Below, one piece after another: positions 7,628 to 15,316 of a DNA stretch of 20,104 nucleotides. Both the position numbers and the translations under genes were made by a program. Source of the DNA: Pseudomonadota bacterium (GTDB lineage Bacteria; Pseudomonadota; Alphaproteobacteria; Rhizobiales; Hyphomicrobiaceae); NCBI GenBank assembly GCA_023416575.1, contig JAEZHL010000001.1:1-20104 (forward strand), given 5' to 3'. Each line of letters starts with the position of its first letter. The stretch's first letter is position 1. The notes under the pieces are model-generated. The model was given only the letters and a program-made list of their open reading frames with translations, was not told the DNA's origin and did not search any database.

Positions 7628-9856
7628 ATGGCGACCACCGTACAAATCGGCGATCCGTTGAGCCGCGTCGACGGCGTTGCGAAGGTCACGGGCGGTGCGC
7701 GCTACGCGACCGAGTACCCGACTGAGCGCCTGCTGCATGGCTTCGCCCTGTCGAGCGCCATCGCGAAAGGCCGCATCGCCTCCATCGACGCATCAGCCGC
7801 ACTTGCGATACCGGGAGTCGTCGAGGTCATCACGCATCTCAACCGCCCCCATGTCGCGTGGCTGGACAGCACCTACCATGATGAAGTGGCGCCGCCCGGC
7901 TCGCCCTTCCGCCCGCTTTACGACGAGAAGATCCATTTCAGCGGCCAGCCGATCGCGCTCATCGTAGCTGAGACACCCGACGCCGCCCGCTATGCCGCAA
8001 GCCTCGTCGCCGTCACCTATGATGCCGACCCACACAATACGGATTTCGATACCGGCGTGGCCCACCGCTACGTGCCGCGCAATCCACCCGCGCATGCGGC
8101 CCCACCCAAGGACAGAGGCGACGCCAAAGCAGCAGCAGACGCCGCCCCGGTCCGGATCGACGGCGACTACAGGCTCGCCGCGGAATACCACAACCCCATG
8201 GAGCCCCATGGCGCGACGGTAATCTGGGAGAACGGCGGCGGCATCACGGTCTACAACAAGGACCAGGGTTCCCAGAACGTTCAGAGCTACCTCGCGAACG
8301 TCTTCAATTTCTCGAAAGACAAGGTCCGCGTTCTCAACCCCTATGTCGGCGGGGCCTTCGGCTCCGGTCTGAGGCCGCAATGGCACGTCAATCTCGCCGT
8401 GCTTGCTGCCAAGATGCTGCAGCGCTCGGTCCGGGTCGGAATGACCCGGCAGCAGATGTTCACGCACGTGCACCGCCCGGACTGCCTTCAGTGCACCACG
8501 ATCGGCGCCGACGAGAGCGGCCGGCTCTCCGCAATCATGATCGATGCGACGACGGCCACATCGCAGTACGAGAGCCATTGCGAGAGCGTCGTGAAGTGGT
8601 GCGGTCTCATGTATGGCTGCGACAACGCCTCGTTCGGCTACAGCCTCGCGCCGCTCGATACCTCGACCCCGGGCGACATGCGCGCACCAGGCGCGGCGAC
8701 CGGCGTCAATCTGTTCGAGATCGCGATGGACGAGCTCGCCTACGCGACGAACACCGATCCGCTCGAGCTGCGTATCATCAATTTCACCGACATCGACCAG
8801 GAGCACAATGCGCCGTTCACCAGCAAAGCACTGCGCGCCGCCTACAAGGAAGGCGCGGCTTTGTTCGGCTGGGACAAGCGCAGCCATGCGCCGCGCTCGA
8901 TGCGCGATGGCAAGGAACTCATCGGCTGGGGCATGGCAACCGCCGTCTGGGAGGCGCTGGTCGTGAAAACGACGGCGCGCGCAACGCTCAACTCCGACGG
9001 CAGCGTCGAGATCGCATCGGCGGCCTCGGACATCGGTACCGGCACCTACACCGTCATGGCGCAGGTGGCGGGAGAAGCGCTCGGCCTGCCAGCTGAGCGC
9101 ATTCGTGTGAAGCTTGGTGACTCCGACCTGCCGGAGTCACCAGTCGAGGGCGGATCGTGGATGGCCGCCTCGACCGGCGCCGCCGTCCAGCTCGCCTGCC
9201 GGTCGCTGGCTGGCAAGCTCCTCGACATCGCGGCCAAGATTCCGGGATCGCCGCTCGGCTCTGCCACCCTGGACCAGGTCGATTGCGTGAATGGCGCACT
9301 GCGGCTGAAGAGCGATCCGACGCGGCAGGTCGCGTTCGCCGACATCCTGCGGCATTCGGGCCAGCCCTCGATCTCCGCCGAGGAGACGTTCACCCCCAGC
9401 CGGGAGAGACACAAGAAATCATGCTACACGCACGGCGCGGTGTTCGCCGAGGTCCGCGTCGATGAGGAGCTGGGTGTCGTCCGTGTGCCACGGATCGTCT
9501 TCGCGGCAGCGGCCGGGCGCATCATCAACCCCAAGACGGCCCGCAGCCAGATCCTCGGTGGCGTCGTCATGGGTTTGGGCATGGCACTCGAGGAGGAGGC
9601 CATGACTGACCACCGGATCGGCCGGATCATGAATCACAACCTCGCCGAGTATCACGTTCCGGTGAACGCAGACATCGAGGCCATCGACGTGATCTTCGTC
9701 GATGAGCCCGATCCCGAGGTGTCCCCGCTCGGCGCCAAGGGAGTGGGCGAGCTCGGCATCGTCGGCGCGGCGGCTGCCGTCGCCAACGCCATCTTCCATG
9801 CGACGGGAAAGCGCGTCCGCGATCTGCCCATCACGATCGACAAGCTGATCAACTAG
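7628..9856 (+). CDS. Molybdenum hydroxylase molybdopterin-binding catalytic subunit (PaoC/YagR-like)
   Basis: The 742-residue catalytic subunit, close in length to E. coli PaoC. It would hold the Mo-cytosine-dinucleotide cofactor and hydroxylate an aldehyde or aromatic substrate. Visible motifs are HNPMEPHG (188-195), the cofactor loop VGGAFGSG (240-247), MRAPGAATG (351-359) with Arg352 in the position linked to substrate binding in PaoC-type enzymes, VEGGSWMAAST near residue 510, and the catalytic Glu708 in KGVGELGIVG. A strong ribosome binding site (GAGGAGG, spacer six) starts at the stop of the FAD subunit. No XdhC/PaoD-type insertion chaperone follows within the window; it must be encoded elsewhere or the enzyme uses a shared one. 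No signal peptide is seen, consistent with a cytosolic enzyme. Confidence 0.94.
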   Translation: MATTVQIGDPLSRVDGVAKVTGGARYATEYPTERLLHGFALSSAIAKGRIASIDASAALAIPGVVEVITHLNRPHVAWLDSTYHDEVAPPGSPFRPLYDEKIHFSGQPIALIVAETPDAARYAASLVAVTYDADPHNTDFDTGVAHRYVPRNPPAHAAPPKDRGDAKAAADAAPVRIDGDYRLAAEYHNPMEPHGATVIWENGGGITVYNKDQGSQNVQSYLANVFNFSKDKVRVLNPYVGGAFGSGLRPQWHVNLAVLAAKMLQRSVRVGMTRQQMFTHVHRPDCLQCTTIGADESGRLSAIMIDATTATSQYESHCESVVKWCGLMYGCDNASFGYSLAPLDTSTPGDMRAPGAATGVNLFEIAMDELAYATNTDPLELRIINFTDIDQEHNAPFTSKALRAAYKEGAALFGWDKRSHAPRSMRDGKELIGWGMATAVWEALVVKTTARATLNSDGSVEIASAASDIGTGTYTVMAQVAGEALGLPAERIRVKLGDSDLPESPVEGGSWMAASTGAAVQLACRSLAGKLLDIAAKIPGSPLGSATLDQVDCVNGALRLKSDPTRQVAFADILRHSGQPSISAEETFTPSRERHKKSCYTHGAVFAEVRVDEELGVVRVPRIVFAAAAGRIINPKTARSQILGGVVMGLGMALEEEAMTDHRIGRIMNHNLAEYHVPVNADIEAIDVIFVDEPDPEVSPLGAKGVGELGIVGAAAAVANAIFHATGKRVRDLPITIDKLIN

Positions 9857-10188
9857 CGCCTTCACCGCCCCGAACGGCGGCGTCCTGCCGCTGCGACCTG
9901 CCCGTCGCGCGTCCAATTCTCGCGCGCACTGTCGTATTCCCGTTGAACTCACCGTGATATGTCGCCCGGCGGGTGCGCAGGATTATTAACCCGCGCAGGG
10001 CGAGGCTTTGCCGCTCCATGGTCCAAGAAATCCCAGTTGGATAGGCACTGCGGTCTGGATCGGCTGAATTCATTGTATATTGTAACGACGGGTTCCAAGC
10101 TGTCCGTCCGTTCTCCAGACATCGAGCGCCTCTAATCAAAGGCGAACGAAACTGCTTGGCGACACCGTCGCAAAGGGGTGAGACGATA
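9857..10188. other. 332-bp intergenic region before RND efflux operon
   Basis: No credible gene is seen; the long frame on the minus strand here runs into the adaptor gene and has no homologous look. Contents: near the molybdenum hydroxylase stop is a short CCGCC/GGCGG hairpin without a T-run. At 9969-9994 there is an inverted repeat, GCGGGT ... ACCCGC, with a 14-base loop, plus a direct repeat GCGCAGG at 9975-9981 and 9993-9999. At 10076-10081 TATATT resembles a -10 box, but no good -35 is found at the right distance. A sharp drop in GC at about 10060-10090 suggests the efflux promoter lies there. A purine-rich AAAGGGG stretch ahead of 10189 is the adaptor's ribosome binding site. Confidence 0.4.
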
Positions 10189-11280
10189 ATGCGCAAGCTG
10201 CTGCTGGCCGTTCTGGGACTGGCCCTGACCACCGCGCTCGCGGTTGTGTTTGCACCGAAATGGCAGACAGCGCTGCGGGCGGAGAAGGGCCCCAAGCCCC
10301 AGATGGTCCGCGCCATCGCCGTCGAGGCAGCACCCGCCCGCACCGCCACCTATCAGGACGACCTGCGCGCCATCGGCAGCCTCATGTCGGACGAGTCGGT
10401 CCAGGTCGCCTCCGAGATCTCGGGGCGCATCGAAAGCTTTGCGTTCTCCGAGGGCCAGCCCGTCAAGGCCGGCGCCGAGCTCTTCCGGCTCGACGACGCC
10501 CTCGCTCGGGCCGAGCTGACCGATGCCAAAGCCCGCTTCGAGCTGGCGCGCGCCAACCGGGAGCGCGCGCACTCGCTTTCCAAGAACGGCCACGTCTCGG
10601 GCCGCACCCAGGACGAGGCCGATGCCAACCATGAAATCGCCCTGGCCGCCCTCGAACTCGCGACCGTCAAGCTCGCAAAGCACGTCGTGAAAGCGCCGTT
10701 CGATGGCATCGTCGGGCTGAGGAGCGCCTCTGTCGGCGCCTACGTCAGCGTCGGTTCGCCGATCGTCAATCTCGAGAAGATCGACGTCCTCAAGATCGAC
10801 TTCAAACTTCCCGAAGCGGCCCTGACCCAGATCAGCACGGGTCAGAAAGTCACCGTCGAGGTGGACCCGCTGCCCGGGCGCACCTTCTCCGCCGAGATCT
10901 ACGCCATCAATCCCATGGTCGATGTCAACGGCCGCGCCCTGCACGTCCGCGCCCGCATGGCCAACCCAGACCTGACGCTGCGGCCGGGCCTGTTCGCGCG
11001 CATCCTCATCAAGGGCATGGAGACCCGGCAGGTGGTGCAGGTTCCCGAAAGCGCCATCGTGCCGCGCGGGGGTGAGTCCTACGTCTACATGATCGAAGGC
11101 GGCAAGGCGGTCGAAAAGAAGGTGACCCTCGGCAAGAGGGACGGCGGCAACGTGCAGATCCTGTCCGGCCTGTCGGCCGATGCCATGGTCGTCGTCGCCG
11201 GCCAGCTCAAGCTCCGTAACGGCGTGGCCGTCGAGGTCGTGCAGTCCCAAAGCCGGCCGGAGCTGGAGAAGAGCTCATGA
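10189..11280 (+). CDS. RND efflux periplasmic adaptor (HlyD/AcrA family)
   Basis: A 363-residue membrane-fusion protein linking the RND permease to an outer-membrane channel. Residues 4-22 are a hydrophobic signal anchor; there is no lipobox Cys, so it is not an AcrA-type lipoprotein. The barrel-sandwich halves are VQVASEISGRIES (71-83) and KAPFDGIVGLRSASVGAYVSVGSP (168-191), flanking a helical hairpin at about 102-160. The beta-barrel and membrane-proximal domains follow, including RPGLFARI (265-272) and VPESAIV (285-291). The ATG at 10189 is preferred over 10156 because AAGGGG lies upstream and the signal anchor begins there. The stop overlaps the permease ATG (ATGA), so the two are coupled. 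No regulator gene is adjacent on the upstream side. Confidence 0.93.
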   Translation: MRKLLLAVLGLALTTALAVVFAPKWQTALRAEKGPKPQMVRAIAVEAAPARTATYQDDLRAIGSLMSDESVQVASEISGRIESFAFSEGQPVKAGAELFRLDDALARAELTDAKARFELARANRERAHSLSKNGHVSGRTQDEADANHEIALAALELATVKLAKHVVKAPFDGIVGLRSASVGAYVSVGSPIVNLEKIDVLKIDFKLPEAALTQISTGQKVTVEVDPLPGRTFSAEIYAINPMVDVNGRALHVRARMANPDLTLRPGLFARILIKGMETRQVVQVPESAIVPRGGESYVYMIEGGKAVEKKVTLGKRDGGNVQILSGLSADAMVVVAGQLKLRNGVAVEVVQSQSRPELEKSS

Positions 11281-14200
11281 GCCCGGTTGAGATCTGCATC
11301 CGGCGCCCGGTCTTCGCGACCGTCCTGAGCCTTGTCCTGGTGCTGCTCGGGGTCGTCTCCTACAGCCGCTTGACCGTCCGCGAGTACCCGAATGTCGACG
11401 AGCCGACCGTTTCGGTGTCGACGACCTACCCCGGCGCCTCGGCAACGATCGTCGAGAGCCAAGTCACGCAGGTTCTCGAAGGCTCGATCGCGGGCATCCC
11501 CGGCATCGACATCCTCGAGTCGACCAGCCGCTCGGAGTCGAGCAGGATCACGGTCCGCTTCCATCAGGACGTCGATCCGGACGAGGCCGCCAACGACGTC
11601 CGTGATCGCGTCAGCCGTGTCCGTGGACGGCTTCCCGACGAGATCGACGAGCCGGTGATCGCCAAGGTCGAGGCAGATGCGCAGGCGGTCATGTACCTGG
11701 TGTTCACCAGCGATCAGATGTCAGCGCTGGAAATTACGGACTACGTCGACCGCTACATCACCGACCGCCTAAAAAACCTGACCGGCGTTGCCGATGTCAC
11801 TATTTACGGCGAGCGGCGCTACGCGATGCGGATCTGGATCGACCGCGAGCGCCTGGGGGCGTACGGGCTCACCGTCCAGGATATTGAAAGCGCACTGCGC
11901 AACCAGAACGCTGAAATCCCGTCGGGGCGTATCGAGAGCCTCGATCGCGAGTTCAGCGTGATCTCGCGCACGGGACTGACGACCCCCGAGCAGTTTCGCG
12001 AAATTGTGGTGAAACGGGCCGGTGGGTTCCAGGTGAAGCTCGGCGATATCGCCCGCATCGAGCTCGGTGCGAAGGATGAACGCCGCGACAGCCGCTATAA
12101 TGGTCAGCCGGCCATCACGGTCGGCATCATCAAGCAGGCCGTCGCCAATCCGCTCGACGTCTCGAATGCGGTTCGCGAAATCCTGCCGGACCTCAACGAG
12201 TCCATGCCTAGCGGCCTCGTAGCCGAGATCGGCAACGATGACGCGGTCTTCATCAAGGAATCCATCAAGGCGGTCTTCAGCACGATCGTCGAAGCGACCG
12301 TGCTCGTGGTTGTCGTGATCTTCTTCTTCCTGCGGTCGGTACGCGCCTCCTTCATCCCGATCGTGACGATTCCGATCTCGCTGATCACGACATTCGCGCT
12401 GATCCTGGCGTTCGGGTTCAGCATCAACACGCTGACCCTTCTCGCCATGGTGCTGGCCATCGGTCTCGTCGTCGACGATGCCATCGTCGTGCTCGAGAAC
12501 ATCACGCGTCATGTCGAGAACGGCATGGGGCCACTGCAGGCGGCGATCAAGGGAACGCGCGAGATCGGCTTCGCCGTCGTCGCAATGACCATGACGCTCG
12601 TAGCCGTCTACGCCCCGATCGCCTTCGCGCCGGGACGCACCGGGCGCCTGTTCCTCGAGTTCGCGCTGGCGCTTGCGGGAGCTGTGCTCGTGTCCGGCTT
12701 CGTGGCTCTGACCCTGACGCCGATGCTGTGCTCGAAGTTGCTGCGCCACAACCCATCGCCCGGGCGCGTCTTCACTGCCATCGAGCATTTCCTGGAGCGG
12801 CTGGAGCGCGGCTACAGAGCCAGTCTCAAGATGGCGCTTTCCGCGCGCTGGCTGGTGGTTGCGCTCGGCCTCTGCGCCGCCGGTGCCAGTGCGGTGCTGT
12901 TCGTGAATCTCAAATCGGAGCTGGCCCCCGTCGAGGATCGCGGCGTGCTGCTCATTCGTGGCTCCGGTCCCGAGGGATCGACGCTGAGCTACACCAGCCG
13001 CTACAGCAGCGAGGCTGATGCGATCCTGTCCAAGCTGCCGGAGGTCAGCTCGAGGCTGGTGATCAACGGCACCCAGCAGGTGTCCAACTTCCTGGCCATC
13101 GGCCGTCTCGAAAACTGGTCCGACCGCGAGCGGAAACAGCAGGAGCTGTCGGAGGAAATCGGCCCGCAGGTCCGCCGTATTCCGGGCGTGCTGGCATTCG
13201 CGCAGAACCCGGCCTCGTTCGGCCAGCGCGGAAGCTCACGGCCGGTCGAGTTCGTACTGCAGACCTCAGGCACCTATGAGCAGCTCGACGAGTTCGCCGA
13301 ACGGATGATCGAGCGCATTCGCTCCAATCCGGGTCTCGAAGGCGTCGATACCGATCTAAAGCTCAACTCGCCTGAAGTCCGGATCGATGTCGACCGCGCC
13401 AAGATCGCGGACCTTGGGCTCGACGTGTCGGTGGTGGGGCGGACCCTGGAAACGCTGCTCGGCGGCCGCCAGGTCACGCGCTTCGAGCAGAACGGCGAGC
13501 AATATGACGTCGTGGTGCAGCTCGCTGGCGAGGATCGCAGCTCCCCCGAGGCGCTGTCGACCATCTTCCTGCGCGGCGCCAACGGCGAGATGATCCAGCT
13601 GTCGAACATCGTTACCGTCAGCGAAACCGTCGCGCCGAAGGAGCTGAAGCGCTTCAATCAGCTCAGAGCCGTGCGGATCTCGGCAAACCTGGCGCCGGGC
13701 TACTCATTGGGTGAGGCGTTGGCCTTCATGGAGCAGACCGCGCGCGAGGTGCTGCCGGGAAGCGTACAGACGGACCTCAGCGGCCAGAGCCGCGAATTCC
13801 GCTCGGCCGGTCAGAGCCTCGTATTCGTCTTCCTCCTGGCCCTCGGCTTCATCTATCTGGTGCTGTCCGCCCAGTTCGAGAGCTTCCGCGATCCCGTCAT
13901 CATCATGCTGACGGTGCCGCTATCCATGGCCGGCGCGTTGGGCGCACTCTTCCTGACCGACGGGACGTTAAACGTCTATTCCCAGATCGGGCTCGTGACC
14001 CTGGTCGGGCTTATCACCAAGCACGGCATTCTGATCGTCGACTTCGCGAACCAGCAGCAGGAAGCCGGCGCGGAGAAGCGCGCTGCAGTGATCGAGGCCG
14101 CCGCACTCCGGCTGCGACCCATCTTGATGACGACCGGCGCCATGGTGCTCGGCGCCGTCCCGCTGGCGCTGGCGACCGGGGCAGGTGCCGAGAGCCGGCA

Positions 14201-14348
14201 GCAGATCGGATGGGTCATTGCCGGTGGCATGACGCTCGGCACGCTGCTGACGCTCTTTGTCGTGCCCGTCGTCTACACGCTCATCGGCCGGCAGCATCGC
14301 CCGGCTGAGGACGAGGAGCTGGCGGCGGTTCACGCCCCTGCCGAATAA
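11277..14348 (+). CDS. RND multidrug efflux permease (AcrB/MexB-like, HAE1)
   Basis: A 1023-residue inner-membrane proton antiporter that exports drugs or other amphiphiles. Hallmarks are the N-terminal TM1 with IRRPVFATVLSLVLVLLG (8-25), followed by REYPNVDEPTVSVSTTYPGAS. The proton-relay pair Asp400-Asp401 lies in LVVDDAIVVLENITRH (397-411). The TM10 Lys915 is in ITKHGILIVDFAN. Two periplasmic porter-domain repeats separate the two blocks of six helices. All three titratable residues are present, so the pump should be functional. It overlaps the adaptor gene by four bases. No outer-membrane factor gene follows; the operon ends in the hairpin at 14352, so the pump must borrow a TolC-like channel. 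Substrate is unknown. Confidence 0.95.
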   Translation: MSPVEICIRRPVFATVLSLVLVLLGVVSYSRLTVREYPNVDEPTVSVSTTYPGASATIVESQVTQVLEGSIAGIPGIDILESTSRSESSRITVRFHQDVDPDEAANDVRDRVSRVRGRLPDEIDEPVIAKVEADAQAVMYLVFTSDQMSALEITDYVDRYITDRLKNLTGVADVTIYGERRYAMRIWIDRERLGAYGLTVQDIESALRNQNAEIPSGRIESLDREFSVISRTGLTTPEQFREIVVKRAGGFQVKLGDIARIELGAKDERRDSRYNGQPAITVGIIKQAVANPLDVSNAVREILPDLNESMPSGLVAEIGNDDAVFIKESIKAVFSTIVEATVLVVVVIFFFLRSVRASFIPIVTIPISLITTFALILAFGFSINTLTLLAMVLAIGLVVDDAIVVLENITRHVENGMGPLQAAIKGTREIGFAVVAMTMTLVAVYAPIAFAPGRTGRLFLEFALALAGAVLVSGFVALTLTPMLCSKLLRHNPSPGRVFTAIEHFLERLERGYRASLKMALSARWLVVALGLCAAGASAVLFVNLKSELAPVEDRGVLLIRGSGPEGSTLSYTSRYSSEADAILSKLPEVSSRLVINGTQQVSNFLAIGRLENWSDRERKQQELSEEIGPQVRRIPGVLAFAQNPASFGQRGSSRPVEFVLQTSGTYEQLDEFAERMIERIRSNPGLEGVDTDLKLNSPEVRIDVDRAKIADLGLDVSVVGRTLETLLGGRQVTRFEQNGEQYDVVVQLAGEDRSSPEALSTIFLRGANGEMIQLSNIVTVSETVAPKELKRFNQLRAVRISANLAPGYSLGEALAFMEQTAREVLPGSVQTDLSGQSREFRSAGQSLVFVFLLALGFIYLVLSAQFESFRDPVIIMLTVPLSMAGALGALFLTDGTLNVYSQIGLVTLVGLITKHGILIVDFANQQQEAGAEKRAAVIEAAALRLRPILMTTGAMVLGAVPLALATGAGAESRQQIGWVIAGGMTLGTLLTLFVVPVVYTLIGRQHRPAEDEELAAVHAPAE

Positions 14349-14351
14349 GGA

Positions 14352-14382
14352 AAAGGCGGCTGAGCAAAACTCAGCCGCCTTT
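14352..14382. terminator. Bidirectional intrinsic terminator
   Basis: A perfect 13-bp stem, AAAGGCGGCTGAG (14352-14364) and CTCAGCCGCCTTT (14370-14382), encloses a five-base loop CAAAA. It starts three bases after the RND permease stop. The T-tract on the plus strand is TTTCTCATTT; on the minus strand it is TTTTCCTT. It lies between convergent transcription units, so it can end both the efflux operon and the leftward DUF1579 operon, whose last stop is at 14477. Confidence 0.9.
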
Positions 14383-14476
14383 CTCATTTCAGAGCACCAA
14401 AGGCCTTTTTGACTGCGCCCCCGCACGCTCTGCTCCTGCTGTGGTCGATCATCTCATCTCTGCGAATGAGCCCGCG

Positions 14477-14941
14477 TTATCTCGTCCGCCGGTAATCTGC
14501 CTTCATGAATTGATGCCATTCGCCATCATCGCCCAGGTAGGCTGACGTGAACTCGCGATGGTCGGGCGTAACGAGTTTGATGACTTCCCGGTATTTGCCC
14601 ATCTCACCCGGTTTCGTGAAGCTCGGCCCTCGCGTCTCCAACGTGAGAACATTTCCGTCGAGCGATCCCTCGTAGACCCAAAGGATCGTCATCATGGACC
14701 CCACCCATGTGCCGACGAACTTGCTCTTCTCAGGATCATAGCCGAGCGTCAGCATCGTGATGGTTGGCTGCCCATCGGGCATGGATCCATGCCCTTCGCC
14801 CTGCACCCAAAGCCCGCCGATCGAACGAACCGTTTCGGTGCCGACGTGCTTCGATCCATCCATGCCCGGCATCTCGAAGGACCATTCGCCGACGAGCTGT
14901 TGCAGCCACTCATGCTCTTTCTGGGGTTTTGCGGCTTCCAT
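14477..14941 (-). CDS. DUF1579 family protein
   Basis: A 154-residue soluble protein of the DUF1579 family, whose biochemical role is not established. It begins with EHEWLQQLVGEWSFE (residues 9-23), the typical DUF1579 opening (H-x-x-L-x-x-L-x-G-x-W). The family pattern of beta-strand segments follows: GGLWVQGE (42-49), TMLTLGYDPEKSKFVGTWVGSM (62-83), VYEGSLDGNVLTLETRGPS (89-107) and a charged C-terminal strand. The fold is thought to be a lipocalin-like barrel. No signal peptide is seen. Only a distant GGAG is found upstream of the ATG, so the start may depend on translation of the preceding gene, which ends 58 bp away on the same strand. It is the last gene of the leftward trio before the terminator at 14352. 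Confidence 0.88.
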   Translation of the reverse strand: MEAAKPQKEHEWLQQLVGEWSFEMPGMDGSKHVGTETVRSIGGLWVQGEGHGSMPDGQPTITMLTLGYDPEKSKFVGTWVGSMMTILWVYEGSLDGNVLTLETRGPSFTKPGEMGKYREVIKLVTPDHREFTSAYLGDDGEWHQFMKADYRRTR

Positions 14942-14999
14942 CGCGTTGCAGCTCCATCCGTGGTTCCAAGTCCCAGCCCGACACCGGCCTCGGCGAACT

Positions 15000-15296
15000 T
15001 CACCCGCCGGAAACCGCCGTCAGCACCCAAACTTCAGTATTCGGCGCAAGAAGTGTTCCCAACGTGGCGCGCTCCCCATTGACGAATACATTGATGTGGC
15101 GCCGGACGGCAGGCCGTGAATCGCACAAACGGTCCCGCATCCCCGGCCAGCGTCGATCGAGCTCATCCATCAGCTCATTGACGGTCGATGCCGTGACCTC
15201 GACCCGCCGCTCTGCTTCGGGAAACAGGCGCAGCAGAGCGGGCGCAATGATGACGGCAACCCTCTGCGTCGCGCGCGAGGGCACGCCTTCAGCCAT
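15000..15296 (-). CDS. MoaD/ThiS-family ubiquitin-like sulfur carrier protein ending in Gly-Gly
   Basis: A 98-residue beta-grasp protein. VAVIIAPALLRLFPEAERRVEV (13-34) gives the first strands, STVNELMDELDRRWPGMRDRL (37-57) the helix, and INVFVNGERATLGTLLAPNTEVWVLTAVSGG (68-98) the closing strands and the exposed C-terminal tail. The terminal Gly97-Gly98 is the site that E1-like enzymes adenylate in MoaD, ThiS and archaeal SAMPs. It could be a sulfur carrier or a protein modifier. No moaE, thiG, moeB-like or JAB gene is beside it. It is 20 bp downstream of the Asp-box propeller gene with AGAGGA six bases before its ATG, so it belongs to that operon. MoaD for molybdopterin synthesis is possible but the context does not support it. 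Confidence 0.85.
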   Translation of the reverse strand: MAEGVPSRATQRVAVIIAPALLRLFPEAERRVEVTASTVNELMDELDRRWPGMRDRLCDSRPAVRRHINVFVNGERATLGTLLAPNTEVWVLTAVSGG

Positions 15297-15316
15297 GGCA
15301 GATCCTCTCCGATGAT

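Noticed and set aside
7793..8887. 364-residue open frame on the minus strand inside the molybdenum hydroxylase large subunit
   Set aside because: It is the antisense shadow of a gene with complete PaoC motifs; its composition (Arg, Gly, Val, His repeats) is typical of antisense frames in GC-rich DNA.
10132..11250. 372-residue open frame on the minus strand over the RND adaptor
   Set aside because: Antisense shadow; Asp-, Gly- and His-rich with no domain. The adaptor frame has full family motifs and a ribosome binding site.
11769..12788. 339-residue open frame on the minus strand over the RND permease
   Set aside because: Charged, low-complexity antisense frame; the plus-strand permease is unambiguous.
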